Assembly (NCBI RefSeq): GCF_934924865.1
Contig: NZ_OW235315.1
Coordinates: 1,178,001 to 1,242,000 of the forward strand
Length of the DNA stretch: 64,000 nt
Source of the DNA: Tepidibacter aestuarii
Lineage (GTDB): Bacteria > Bacillota > Clostridia > Peptostreptococcales > Peptostreptococcaceae
Direction: 5' to 3'
Shown here: positions 44,602 through 52,961 of the stretch, in pieces
How the letters are laid out: each line of letters opens with the position of its first letter
Position numbering within the stretch: position 1 is the first letter of the stretch
The notes under the pieces: model-generated
Told to the model about the DNA's origin: nothing
The model's database searches: none
What the model saw: the letters and a program-made list of their open reading frames with translations, nothing else
Program-made: the position numbers and the translations under genes

Positions 44602-45225
44602 ATGAATGTTGATAATGTAGCAAAGGAAATAAAATTTGATGATAAAGGATTAGTACCTGTAATAGTACAAGATGTAAATACTAATAAGGTTTTGATGCTT
44701 GCATATATGAATGAAGAATCTATTAGAAAAACGTTAGATGAAAAAGTAGCTTGCTATTATAGTAGAAGCAGACAAAAACTTTGGAAAAAAGGAGAAACAT
44801 CAGGAAATATACAGAAATTAAAGGGATTTTATTATGATTGTGATAAGGATACTATTCTTATTCTTGTAGAACAAATAGGAGTAGCGTGTCATACTGGTAG
44901 TTATACATGCTTTTTCAATGAAGTAATAAAAAATGAAAAAAGTAAAGATGAGGTTTTAAAGGATTTATATTCACTTATAAAAGAAAGAAAAAATAATCCT
45001 AAGGAAGGTTCTTATACTAATTATTTATTTGAAAAAGGATTAGATAAGATATTAAAAAAGGTTGGAGAAGAGACTAGTGAAGTTATAATAGGGGCTAAGA
45101 ATAAAAATAAAGAAGAATTAGTTTATGAAATAAGTGATTTGATATACCACCTTTTAGTACTTATGGTAAATGAAAAAGTTACTATTGAGGATATAAAAAA
45201 TGAACTAAAAAAGAGGAGTAAATAA
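44602..45225 (+). CDS. hisIE: Bifunctional PRA-CH cyclohydrolase / PRA-PH pyrophosphohydrolase
   Basis: This 207-residue fusion has a HisI part (about 1-115) with [33 protein letters not shown] and the Zn Cys in DCDKDT and [10 protein letters not shown]. The HisE part (about 118-207) has [17 protein letters not shown] and [16 protein letters not shown]. It does steps two and three. It ends TAATG, overlapping hisK by one base. Confidence 0.95.
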   Translation: MNVDNVAKEIKFDDKGLVPVIVQDVNTNKVLMLAYMNEESIRKTLDEKVACYYSRSRQKLWKKGETSGNIQKLKGFYYDCDKDTILILVEQIGVACHTGSYTCFFNEVIKNEKSKDEVLKDLYSLIKERKNNPKEGSYTNYLFEKGLDKILKKVGEETSEVIIGAKNKNKEELVYEISDLIYHLLVLMVNEKVTIEDIKNELKKRSK

Positions 45226-46028
45226 TGCAATTTATAATAGATAGTCACATTCATACAGATTATTCCCCTGATTGTAAAGCTAAAATGGAGGATATTGTTA
45301 TACAAGCTGTTGAATTAGGGTTAAAGAAAATTATCTTTACAGATCATGTGGATTATGATAGCCCAGATGAACTTTTTGGGGGAGAAATTGATTATAATGA
45401 ATACATGAAAGAAATTAAATATTTAAGAGATAAATATAAAGAAATTGAAATTTTAATGGGTGTAGAAATAGGATATCAACCTCATTTAAATAATAAGCTA
45501 GATAAATTTATAAAGTCATATCCTTTTGATTTTGTAATATGCTCTATGCATTCTTGTGATGGATTGGACTTATATAATGGTGACTTTTTTAAAGGGAAAA
45601 CTCAAAGACAGAGTTACATGAATTATTTTGAAAGTATAAAGCGTTGTATAGAAAATTATGATAATTATGATGTTTATGGACACTTAGATTATATCGTTAG
45701 ATATGGAAACTTTGATAATAAAGAGTTAAAATATGAAGATTTCAAAAAAATTATAGATGAAATTTTAGGCCTTATTATTGAAAAAGGAAAAGGTATTGAA
45801 GTCAATACCGCTGGTTTTAGATATAATCTTAAAACAACCCATCCTAATATTGACATATTAAGAAGATATATTGAAATGGGAGGCAAAGTCATAACATTAG
45901 GTTCAGATGCACACAGACCTAATGAGTTATGTTCAGATTTTGAAAAAACTATAAAAATACTTAAGGGTATAGGAGTAAATAAAATCGCTCAATTTAAAAA
46001 TAGAGTACCAAGCTTTATTGAAATTTAA
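45225..46028 (+). CDS. hisK: Histidinol-phosphatase, PHP family
   Basis: This 267-residue HisJ/HisK-type metal phosphatase has the PHP motif DSHIHTDYSPDCKAKME, TDHVDYDSP, ICSMHSCDG, VYGHLDYIVRYG and TLGSDAHRPNEL, with the full His/Asp metal set. It completes the pathway, which has HisB without a phosphatase domain. Last gene of the his operon. Confidence 0.92.
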   Translation: MQFIIDSHIHTDYSPDCKAKMEDIVIQAVELGLKKIIFTDHVDYDSPDELFGGEIDYNEYMKEIKYLRDKYKEIEILMGVEIGYQPHLNNKLDKFIKSYPFDFVICSMHSCDGLDLYNGDFFKGKTQRQSYMNYFESIKRCIENYDNYDVYGHLDYIVRYGNFDNKELKYEDFKKIIDEILGLIIEKGKGIEVNTAGFRYNLKTTHPNIDILRRYIEMGGKVITLGSDAHRPNELCSDFEKTIKILKGIGVNKIAQFKNRVPSFIEI

Positions 46029-46184
46029 AATTTAAAGTAAAAATAATTGTATAATATTAAATTACTCAAAATTGCTAGAGGATAAAATTCTTAAATCATT
46101 TTTATTAAAAGTAGTGGATTAGGAGAATGATTGCATAAATATCAAAAAGAAGTATACGAAGTTTAAAAATTCAGAGAGTTTTTC

Positions 46185-46226
46185 AAGAAGAAGAGGTTAA
46201 ATATTTATATAATCTCTTCTTTTTCT
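46185..46226 (+). terminator. Terminator of the histidine operon
   Basis: AAGAAGAGGTTA...TAATCTCTTCTT with T5 following; one wobble pair in the stem. It lies 157 bases after hisK. Confidence 0.7.
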
Positions 46227-46271
46227 ATTATTAATAATATTTTACTTAAAAACATATGTAAGTACTATGGT

Positions 46272-46445
46272 ATGAAAACATTAGATAAAGTTGTTCCTAT
46301 CGATGAAGGATTGTTTGTATCATGGATGCCATATCCATAAAGAATAAAAAATAGTGATAATACAATAAAGGTTCTTGAAGCAGAAAATGAAACCTTGGAG
46401 AAACTACTTGGTGATGGAGTATATGGAATAAAATATAAAATATAG
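46272..46445 (+). pseudogene. Interrupted small gene or fragment, unknown family
   Basis: From ATG 46272 the frame reads KTLDKVVPIDEGLFVSWMPY, hits TAA at 46338, then continues in the same frame for 34 codons (VLEAENETLEKLLGDGVYGI) to TAG 46443. Both halves look protein-like. There is no good ribosome binding site. A nonsense-mutated or decayed gene is the simplest reading. The family is not recognised. Confidence 0.4.
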
Positions 46446-46501
46446 AATAGATTATTTAAAACAAGCGATTATTTTATATAAAATGATATGAGGTGATATA
46501 T

Positions 46502-47167
46502 ATGGATAGTATGAAAGTTAGTGTTATTGCAGGAACTCCTATAGATACTCAAATGGGAGTGGATTTTTTAATATCAAAAGGGATTAATGCATGTGGGTAT
46601 TCGGTATCTTCATGTCCTGAAGAACAGTCAAAATTTCAAATATTATCTCCTTTTGAACTTGCCGATAAAATTAGAAAGATAATAAAAAAAATAAAATCTG
46701 AAAATATAGATACAATACTGATATACTGCAATTCTCTAAGTGCCTCAGTTGATATGGATAAACTGTCTATCGAAGAAGATATAAGAATTATTACTCCACT
46801 TAGTATTTATAAAAAAATTGCTTACAACTTTAAAAATATCGGTGTACTGACAGCTAATAATAAAAGCTCAGCAGGTATTGAAAAAGTTGTGCAAAGTGTA
46901 AATTCTGATTGTAACGTTATTGGAATAGGAATACTTCCTCTAGTTGTGGATATAGAAAAAGGTATATCTGCTGAAAAAATAGTTGAAAAATTTTCATTAA
47001 GAAATGTAATGGAGTTTTATAATTCTATAAAAGTTGATGTAGTTATTTTGGGATGTACTCACTTCCCTTATTTATACAATGAATTGAAAAAGTATTCTGA
47101 GATTCCTATTCTTGATCCTGCAGAACTAATGTATGATATGATATATGAAAAAGTTGAAATGTTATAA
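46502..47167 (+). CDS. Aspartate/glutamate racemase family protein
   Basis: This 221-residue Asp/Glu racemase-fold protein has the two catalytic Cys in IYCNSLSASVDM (about 81) and VILGCTHFPYLYNEL (about 183). The second motif is the one typical of glutamate racemase MurI. It is ~40 residues shorter than usual MurI and the N-terminal Asp-Ser-Gly motif is altered (VIAGTPIDTQMG), so racemase activity on glutamate is uncertain. Start ATG 46502 behind GAGGTGAT; the GTG at 46493 is in that site. Confidence 0.8.
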   Translation: MDSMKVSVIAGTPIDTQMGVDFLISKGINACGYSVSSCPEEQSKFQILSPFELADKIRKIIKKIKSENIDTILIYCNSLSASVDMDKLSIEEDIRIITPLSIYKKIAYNFKNIGVLTANNKSSAGIEKVVQSVNSDCNVIGIGILPLVVDIEKGISAEKIVEKFSLRNVMEFYNSIKVDVVILGCTHFPYLYNELKKYSEIPILDPAELMYDMIYEKVEML

Positions 47168-47189
47168 GGTCAGTGAAGTCGGCTAAAAA

Positions 47190-47240
47190 GAAAAGCCATG
47201 GTTAAATTATAAATTATCATCCATAGCCTTTTAGTAATCT
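47190..47240. terminator. Possible bidirectional terminator
   Basis: AAAAGCCATGG...CCATAGCCTTTT lies between the convergent racemase-like and phosphoribosyltransferase genes. The stem has a bulge and the loop is long, so this is only a candidate. Confidence 0.45.
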
Positions 47241-47267
47241 TTATAAGTGCACAATTACAAGTGATCA

Positions 47268-47897
47268 TTACTTTAATTCATTTATTATAGTAATAACTTC
47301 TTCATCTTCAGTTTGTTCAAAATTTTCATAATGTAAACCTACAGCATAAAATTCATCAGGGATTAATAGACATATAACTGTGTCTACAACTCCTTCTAAG
47401 TAAGTAACTGTATCATGTGGTGCTACTGGTACAGCTAAAATAATTCTTTTTGCACCGTGCTTTTTTATTGATTTTATTGCAGCAAGTATTGTGAAACCAG
47501 TAGCAATTCCATCATCAATAATTATTACTGTTTTATCTTTTACCTTAGGAAAGTCTTCATTTCCTTTATATTTATTTAATCTTCTTTTGATTTCATTTTT
47601 TTGTTCATATACTTCTTTTTCTATATATTCTTGAGATATGTTAAACATATTTACATATTTTTCATCTATAAAATAAGTTCCATCTGAAGTTACTGCACCA
47701 ATTGCAAACTCTTTATTGTGAGATGAACCAATTTTTCTTGGAATGATTAGATCCCATTCAAATCCAAATTTTTTGATGCTTTCATAGGCTGTTACTATTC
47801 CACCTCTTGGAACAGCAAGAATAATTGGTTTTTCATCTTGATATTTCTCAAGTTCTATTGAAAGTTTTTTTCCTGCATCTTTTCTATCTATAAACAT
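47268..47897 (-). CDS. Phosphoribosyltransferase family protein
   Basis: This 209-residue type I PRTase-fold protein has IILAVPRGGIVTA near residue 25 and the PRPP motif VIIIDDGIATGFTILAAI (about 123-140). The overall layout (FIDRKDAGKKLSIEL opening, VPVAPHDTV, then a CLLIPDEFYAVGLHYENFEQ tail) matches the group often annotated as putative phosphoribosyltransferase of unknown substrate. Start ATG 47897 behind AAAGAGGTTGAT. Monocistronic. Confidence 0.85.
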   Translation of the reverse strand: MFIDRKDAGKKLSIELEKYQDEKPIILAVPRGGIVTAYESIKKFGFEWDLIIPRKIGSSHNKEFAIGAVTSDGTYFIDEKYVNMFNISQEYIEKEVYEQKNEIKRRLNKYKGNEDFPKVKDKTVIIIDDGIATGFTILAAIKSIKKHGAKRIILAVPVAPHDTVTYLEGVVDTVICLLIPDEFYAVGLHYENFEQTEDEEVITIINELK

Positions 47898-48055
47898 GAT
47901 ATCAACCTCTTTCTAATTATATAAATTATTTTAAGTTGAATTTATATAATTATTCAGATAATTTTGTTTCATTGTAATTTAAAATTTAAATTAATTTACA
48001 TATAATGAAATAAAAATATAAATTATTGCAAAAAGTATATAAAGAGGTGAATAAT

Positions 48056-49456
48056 ATGGGAAAAATATCTGCTTTTTATACAATGCCTCATCCACCAATT
48101 ATAATTCCTGAAGTAGGACGAGGAGAAGAAGAAAAAATAAAAGAAACATCTGAGGCATGTTATAAAGTTGCAAAAGAGATAGATAGTATTAAACCAGATA
48201 CTATAATAATAGTTACACCACATGGTCCGTTGTTTAGTGATGCAGTTGCTCTATCTAATGGAGATAGTATATATGGAGATTTAGGGAAATTTGGAGCTTC
48301 ACAAGTAAAATTAGATTTAGATATAAATGTATCTTTAACAGAAAAAATAATAAAGTATTCAGAAAAAGAAAATATTTTAACTGCAAAACTAACAAAAGAT
48401 TCGGCACAGAGATATGGAGTTAAATACGAATTAGACCATGGAACTATAGTACCTTTATATTTTATAAATAAGAAATATTCAAGCTATAAAGTAGTTCACA
48501 TAACATATGGAATGCTGCCTAAAATGCAGCTTTATAAATTTGGTATGAGTATAAAAAAAGCTGTAGAAGATAGCAATACTAATGCAGTATTTATTGCTAG
48601 TGGTGATTTATCACACAAACTTACTGATGATGGACCATATGAATACAGCCCTTATGGTGAGAAATTTGATAAAGAAATTATATCTTTACTAAAAAATGGA
48701 GATGTTTTTGAAGTATTTAATATGGATCATACTACTATTGAAAAAGCAGGTGAGTGTGGGCTTAGATCCTATTATATTATGTTAGGTTCAATGAATGGAT
48801 ATAATATTAAAGGTAATCTTTTGGCTTATGAAGGAACTTTTGGAGTGGGTTACTCTGTTATGAATTTTTCTATTAAAGATAGTAATAAAGATACTTATAA
48901 TCAGTTGATAGAAAAAAAGACAAAAAGATTTACGGACAAAATAAAAAATGAAGGTGTCTATGTAAGGCTTGCTCGTGAAAGTTTAACTCATTATTTGATA
49001 TATGGAGAGTATATGGATATACCTTCGTATGCAACAGATGAAATGAAAGAAAATAAAAGAGGAGTTTTCGTATCATTAAAAAAAGAAGGTCAATTAAGAG
49101 GATGCATAGGAACTATTTTTCCAACTACAGAAAATGTAGCTAAGGAAATCATTAGAAATGCTATAGAAGCTGGAGAACATGATCCTAGATTTAATCCTGT
49201 AACAGAAGAAGAGTTAGAAGAATTAGATTTTTCTGTAGATGTACTTACAGAACCTAAAGAAGCTTTAAAAGAAGATCTTGATCCTAAAAGATATGGTGTA
49301 ATAGTAAGAAGTGGATTAAAATCAGGATTGTTACTTCCTGACTTAGAAGGAGTAGATACTGTAGATCAACAGCTTGATATTGTACTTCAAAAAGCAGGGA
49401 TATCTTCTTATGAAAATTATACTATTGAAAAATTTGAAGTTATAAGACATAGATAG
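48056..49456 (+). CDS. AmmeMemoRadiSam protein A/B fusion (MEMO1 + AMMECR1)
   Basis: This 466-residue two-domain protein has an N-terminal class III extradiol dioxygenase/MEMO-like domain (about 1-275) with MPHPPIIIPEVGRGEE, VTPHGPLFSD, YELDHGTIVPL and IASGDLSHKL. The C-terminal AMMECR1 domain (about 290-466) has RLARESLTHYLIYGEY, RGCIGTIFPTTENVAKEII and HDPRFNPVT. The His residues of the dioxygenase site appear intact. Start ATG 48056 behind AAGAGGTGA. The next gene is the matching radical SAM enzyme. The reaction is unknown. Confidence 0.9.
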   Translation: MGKISAFYTMPHPPIIIPEVGRGEEEKIKETSEACYKVAKEIDSIKPDTIIIVTPHGPLFSDAVALSNGDSIYGDLGKFGASQVKLDLDINVSLTEKIIKYSEKENILTAKLTKDSAQRYGVKYELDHGTIVPLYFINKKYSSYKVVHITYGMLPKMQLYKFGMSIKKAVEDSNTNAVFIASGDLSHKLTDDGPYEYSPYGEKFDKEIISLLKNGDVFEVFNMDHTTIEKAGECGLRSYYIMLGSMNGYNIKGNLLAYEGTFGVGYSVMNFSIKDSNKDTYNQLIEKKTKRFTDKIKNEGVYVRLARESLTHYLIYGEYMDIPSYATDEMKENKRGVFVSLKKEGQLRGCIGTIFPTTENVAKEIIRNAIEAGEHDPRFNPVTEEELEELDFSVDVLTEPKEALKEDLDPKRYGVIVRSGLKSGLLLPDLEGVDTVDQQLDIVLQKAGISSYENYTIEKFEVIRHR

Positions 49457-49488
49457 TAGTTAACAATATTGGAATGTAGGTGATATTT

Positions 49489-50475
49489 TTGTTACATGAT
49501 GGATTATTTTATGAAAAATATAGTGATAAAATAAAGTGCTTTTTATGTCCCCATAACTGCATTATAGGTAATAATAAGTTTGGTTTATGTTCTGTTAGAA
49601 CAAATAAAGGTGGTATTCTTAAAACTATAAATTATGGAGAAATAACAGCCATGGCAGATGATCCTATAGAGAAAAAGCCTCTTTATCATTTTAAACCGAT
49701 GAAAAATATACTATCAGTAGGAAGCTTTGGATGCAATTTTTCCTGTGGATTTTGCCAAAATTATTCAATAGCACATGATAAACCTAAAAGTGAATATGTA
49801 TCTTCTGATAAATTAATAGAGATATGCTCAAACTTAAAGAATAATGTAGGTATAGCCTTCACTTATAATGAACCATCTATATGGTATGAGTATGTATATG
49901 AAACTTCAAAGAAGCTCAAAGAAAAGCATGAAGATCTAAGTATAGTTCTTGTAACTAATGGATATATAAAACATGAACCTCTATTAAAGCTTTTACCTTA
50001 TGTAGACGCTATGAATATAGACTTAAAATCTTTTGATCAAGATTATTATAAAAAAATATGTGGAGGAGATTCTAAAGCAGTACTTAGAACAATTGAAGAA
50101 GCATACAAAAAATGTCATGTAGAAATAACTACATTATTAGTAAATGATCTTAATGATTCTAAAGAAGAAATAGAAAAAATTGCTTGTTATTTAGGAAGTT
50201 TGGATAAAAATATTCCGTTGCATCTATCTCGTTATTTTCCAACATATAAAATGAATCGTCCTCCTACAGAAATAGAGGTAATGTTAAAAGGAAGAGAACT
50301 TGCACAAAAACATTTAAATTATGTATATTTAGGAAATGTAGCTAATGTTGACAATTCTACTTACTGCCCTGAATGTAGTAAGCTTATAGTGAAGCGAAAT
50401 GGTTTTTTATCTAATATCTATATAGACGATAATATATGCCCATCATGTGGATATGATACAAAAATAATACTTTAA
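49489..50475 (+). CDS. AmmeMemoRadiSam radical SAM enzyme (AmrS-type)
   Basis: This 328-residue radical SAM protein has the cluster motif GCNFSCGFCQNYSIAH (CX3CX2C, about 82-97), preceded by a N-terminal Cys motif CFLCPHNCIIG and followed by a C-terminal rubredoxin-like pair CPECSKL...CPSCGY. TYNEPSIWYEYVYE and NIDLKSFDQDYYK match the PflA-like AmrS group. It lies 32 bases after the MEMO/AMMECR1 gene. Start TTG 49489 behind TAGGTG; the GTG at 49480 is part of that site. Confidence 0.9.
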   Translation: MLHDGLFYEKYSDKIKCFLCPHNCIIGNNKFGLCSVRTNKGGILKTINYGEITAMADDPIEKKPLYHFKPMKNILSVGSFGCNFSCGFCQNYSIAHDKPKSEYVSSDKLIEICSNLKNNVGIAFTYNEPSIWYEYVYETSKKLKEKHEDLSIVLVTNGYIKHEPLLKLLPYVDAMNIDLKSFDQDYYKKICGGDSKAVLRTIEEAYKKCHVEITTLLVNDLNDSKEEIEKIACYLGSLDKNIPLHLSRYFPTYKMNRPPTEIEVMLKGRELAQKHLNYVYLGNVANVDNSTYCPECSKLIVKRNGFLSNIYIDDNICPSCGYDTKIIL

Positions 50476-50488
50476 AAAGATTCAAAAT

Positions 50489-50527
50489 AAACTAAGGAAG
50501 GGATACTAGTTCCCTTCCTTTATTAAT
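50489..50527 (+). terminator. Terminator of the AmmeMemoRadiSam operon
   Basis: AACTAAGGAAGGGA...TTCCCTTCCTTTATT with loop TACTAG; strong stem and T-rich end. Confidence 0.85.
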
Positions 50528-50741
50528 GTTTTACAGAACGTAAGTCAACATTATGTATATAGCAGTAAGATTGATAGAATAACTATATTATAAAGTAAAG
50601 GTAACTTGATTTTAATTAGGTTACCTTAAAAATTTGCAATTTTATTATGATTTAGGGTAATATATAACAGAAACATCAAAATAATACTATGTTGAGATAA
50701 TTATTAAGTTAATTTAAATATTTACTATAAGGAGGTTCAAT

Positions 50742-51455
50742 ATGATACCAACAGCACATATTGAAGTAAAAGAAGAAGGAATTATTGCAAAAACAGTATT
50801 AATGCCAGGAGACCCATTACGTGCAAAATTTATTGCTGATACATTTTTAGAAAATGTTGAAAAATTTAATAATGTACGAAATGTATTTGGATATACAGGA
50901 ACATATAAAGGACGTAAAATATCTGTAATGGCTAGCGGTATGGGGATGCCAAGCATTGGTATTTATTCATATGAGCTATTTAAGTTTTATGGAGTAGAAA
51001 ATATTATACGAATTGGTTCATGTGGAGCTTATACCGCTGACTTAAATTTATATGATGTAATATTAGCTAATGATGCTTGGAGTGAATCAACATTTGCTAA
51101 AGTTCAAGGTGGATATGACAAAGATGTAATTGCCGCATCTTCTGAACTAAATGGGAAGTTAGAAAAGATTTCGGAGGATTTAGGAATAAAAATACATAAA
51201 GAGAGAATTCACTCATCTGACGTATTTTATCGTGAGAACTTTGAGGAATACAAGGAGATTAATAACAATCATGGATGTACTGTAGTAGAAATGGAAGCAT
51301 TTGCTTTATTCCATAATGCAAACGTATTAGGAAAAAATGCAGCTTGCTTATTAACAGTTTCAGATAATTTAGTAACTCAAGAATTAACTACATCTGAAGA
51401 AAGACAAGAATCATTTACAAACATGATGAAAATTGCTTTAGAAATGGCTGAATAA
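50742..51455 (+). CDS. deoD: Purine nucleoside phosphorylase, DeoD type
   Basis: This 237-residue hexameric phosphorylase splits purine (deoxy)nucleosides. It has the N-terminal MIPTAHIEVKEEGIIAKTVL, phosphate-binding PGDPLRAKFIAD, the signature SGMGMPSIGIYSYELF, IIRIGSCGAY, EMEAFALFHNA and SDNLVT with the catalytic Asp. Start behind AAGGAGG, and a long terminator follows. Monocistronic here. Confidence 0.95.
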   Translation: MIPTAHIEVKEEGIIAKTVLMPGDPLRAKFIADTFLENVEKFNNVRNVFGYTGTYKGRKISVMASGMGMPSIGIYSYELFKFYGVENIIRIGSCGAYTADLNLYDVILANDAWSESTFAKVQGGYDKDVIAASSELNGKLEKISEDLGIKIHKERIHSSDVFYRENFEEYKEINNNHGCTVVEMEAFALFHNANVLGKNAACLLTVSDNLVTQELTTSEERQESFTNMMKIALEMAE

Positions 51456-51463
51456 TAAAATTA

Positions 51464-51517
51464 TAAGGTAACTATAACTTGAAAAATTATTTTCTAAGTT
51501 ACAGTTACCTTTTTTTA
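51464..51517. terminator. Bidirectional terminator after deoD
   Basis: AAGGTAACTATAACTTGAAAA...TTTTCTAAGTTACAGTTACCTT with two mismatches, then T7. It serves deoD and the convergent gene ending at 51515. Confidence 0.8.
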
Positions 51518-51832
51518 ACAAGGAGAATAAGGGCAACGAGGGAATACTTTAATTGTTATTACATCTTTTTTTTCTATTGATAGTAAAGTAAATTTACCAT
51601 TTTGATATACGATTAAACCAAAAGCACAATCATTTTTTTGTTCACCGCAGAAACGCCCAGAAATATTTTTTATAATGCCGCTTGGAGTCATTAGTGTAAC
51701 GCCAACAAAGCTATTAATTGGAGGCCAAAAACACTCATCGCTTATTTCTTCATATAATTCTTTTCCAAAATCACATAAATCATCTTTTAACTCATCAATT
51801 TTATGCTTTATTTTTTTGAATTTACATGACAT
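51515..51832 (-). CDS. Hypothetical protein, Cys-rich
   Basis: This 105-residue protein has a basic/acidic helical N-terminus (KFKKIKHKIDELKDDL), then a beta-rich part beginning SFVGVTLMTPSGIIKNISGR, and a tail PRCPYSPC. Five Cys residues occur. GAGGTG precedes the ATG on the minus strand. The beta part could be a small SH3- or Sm-like barrel, but no family was recognised. Confidence 0.6.
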   Translation of the reverse strand: MSCKFKKIKHKIDELKDDLCDFGKELYEEISDECFWPPINSFVGVTLMTPSGIIKNISGRFCGEQKNDCAFGLIVYQNGKFTLLSIEKKDVITIKVFPRCPYSPC

Positions 51833-51964
51833 GAAAACACCTCATTCCTTTTTTTACTACATTATATTCAAAGCTTGTCTTTTGGTGATAAATATATTTG
51901 TCAAGTAACTTATATTGTTACAATACGTATAATGTTATGATATATATATTATTAGGAGGAAAAA

Positions 51965-52735
51965 ATGTATAAATTATATTTAATTCCTTATTGTAATGGG
52001 TCGTTTAGAAATTTATTTCAAAAGATTAATGTACTGCAGCAATATGAATATAATAGATTAGAATATATGGAATCACCAAACATGAAATTTACTATTGATA
52101 TACCAACTTACATTAGGAAAATTGATAAAATTGTAGAAAAGACAGAACGATATGACTTAGCATTAAACAAAATAATGAAAGATTTTAATTTTTATAAAGA
52201 TCAACTTAATCAGATTAATAAAGTTAATTGGAATAGGATTTGTAGAAAAATTAATCAATTAGTGATTAAGCATGGAGAAGTAGATAAAGAGTTACATTAT
52301 TTAAGAAATTTATTAAATAGAGCTCCCAGAACATTAGAAGAAATGTTGAAACTTAATGAAAATCTTCCTAAAAAAATAAAATGGCGTTTATTAGAACCAG
52401 AAAAATCAGTATTTCACATGTACGGTAAGTATGGAGAATTTAATTTGAAATTTGTATCACATGATGGGAAATTTGAAGCTGTTTACAATAAGAATGGAGA
52501 ATTGCTAACAGAAAAAAATGATCAAATTAATATGGGAACATATAATTACGCAGATCCAGATGATATAATAAAACATTTTATATATGATGTTGCTCCATAC
52601 CTCAGGTGGGGGAACACATATAATAGTCTAAAACCACAAATATATGATGTAGATGCAAATTTAGCAAGATTTAAAATGAATAAACATGCTAAAAATCGTT
52701 ACGAAAGAGTTCGTAAACAATTAGAAGGTAAATAA
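51965..52735 (+). CDS. Hypothetical protein resembling polymorphic-toxin tails
   Basis: This 256-residue protein has an N-terminal ~150 residues of helical, coiled-coil-like sequence (EKTERYDLALNKIMKDFNFY). It then has a more conserved-looking C-terminal part: VSHDGKFEAVYNKNGELLTE, INMGTYNYADPDD, HFIYDVAPYLRWGN. The YDKNGELVT...MGTYNY...HF..DV.PY..WGN pattern is one I associate with C-terminal regions of secreted polymorphic-toxin-like proteins in Firmicutes. That is recollection, not a search. No signal peptide. AGGAGGAAAA precedes the ATG. No immunity gene is evident. Confidence 0.55.
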   Translation: MYKLYLIPYCNGSFRNLFQKINVLQQYEYNRLEYMESPNMKFTIDIPTYIRKIDKIVEKTERYDLALNKIMKDFNFYKDQLNQINKVNWNRICRKINQLVIKHGEVDKELHYLRNLLNRAPRTLEEMLKLNENLPKKIKWRLLEPEKSVFHMYGKYGEFNLKFVSHDGKFEAVYNKNGELLTEKNDQINMGTYNYADPDDIIKHFIYDVAPYLRWGNTYNSLKPQIYDVDANLARFKMNKHAKNRYERVRKQLEGK

Positions 52736-52750
52736 AGCGAAACTTAAGTG

Positions 52751-52841
52751 TTATTGCACTTACGGCGCTTGGTTTATGTCTTAGTAACGATTTTATTTCT
52801 AATTATTTTAAAGATACTTATCAAATTACAGAATATTAGAT
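52751..52841 (+). pseudogene. Duplicated fragment of the MFS transporter 5' region
   Basis: TTATTGCACTTACGGCGCTT and the ~70 bases after it match 56593-56682, inside the MFS gene, with about eight differences. The frame is still open (IALTALGLCLSNDFISNYFK...) and then stops at TAG. Only ~30 codons are kept. It lies just behind the toxin-like gene and ahead of the MocR-type gene. Confidence 0.85.
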
Positions 52842-52961
52842 AATTAGGTTAATATATTAATAAAAAAATAGTTCTGAAAAGGAAGATTAGAGATAAATAT
52901 AGAAGAGATAATATGTTAAAAACTATATTTTTATTAATATATACAGGGGTGGGGGATTAAT

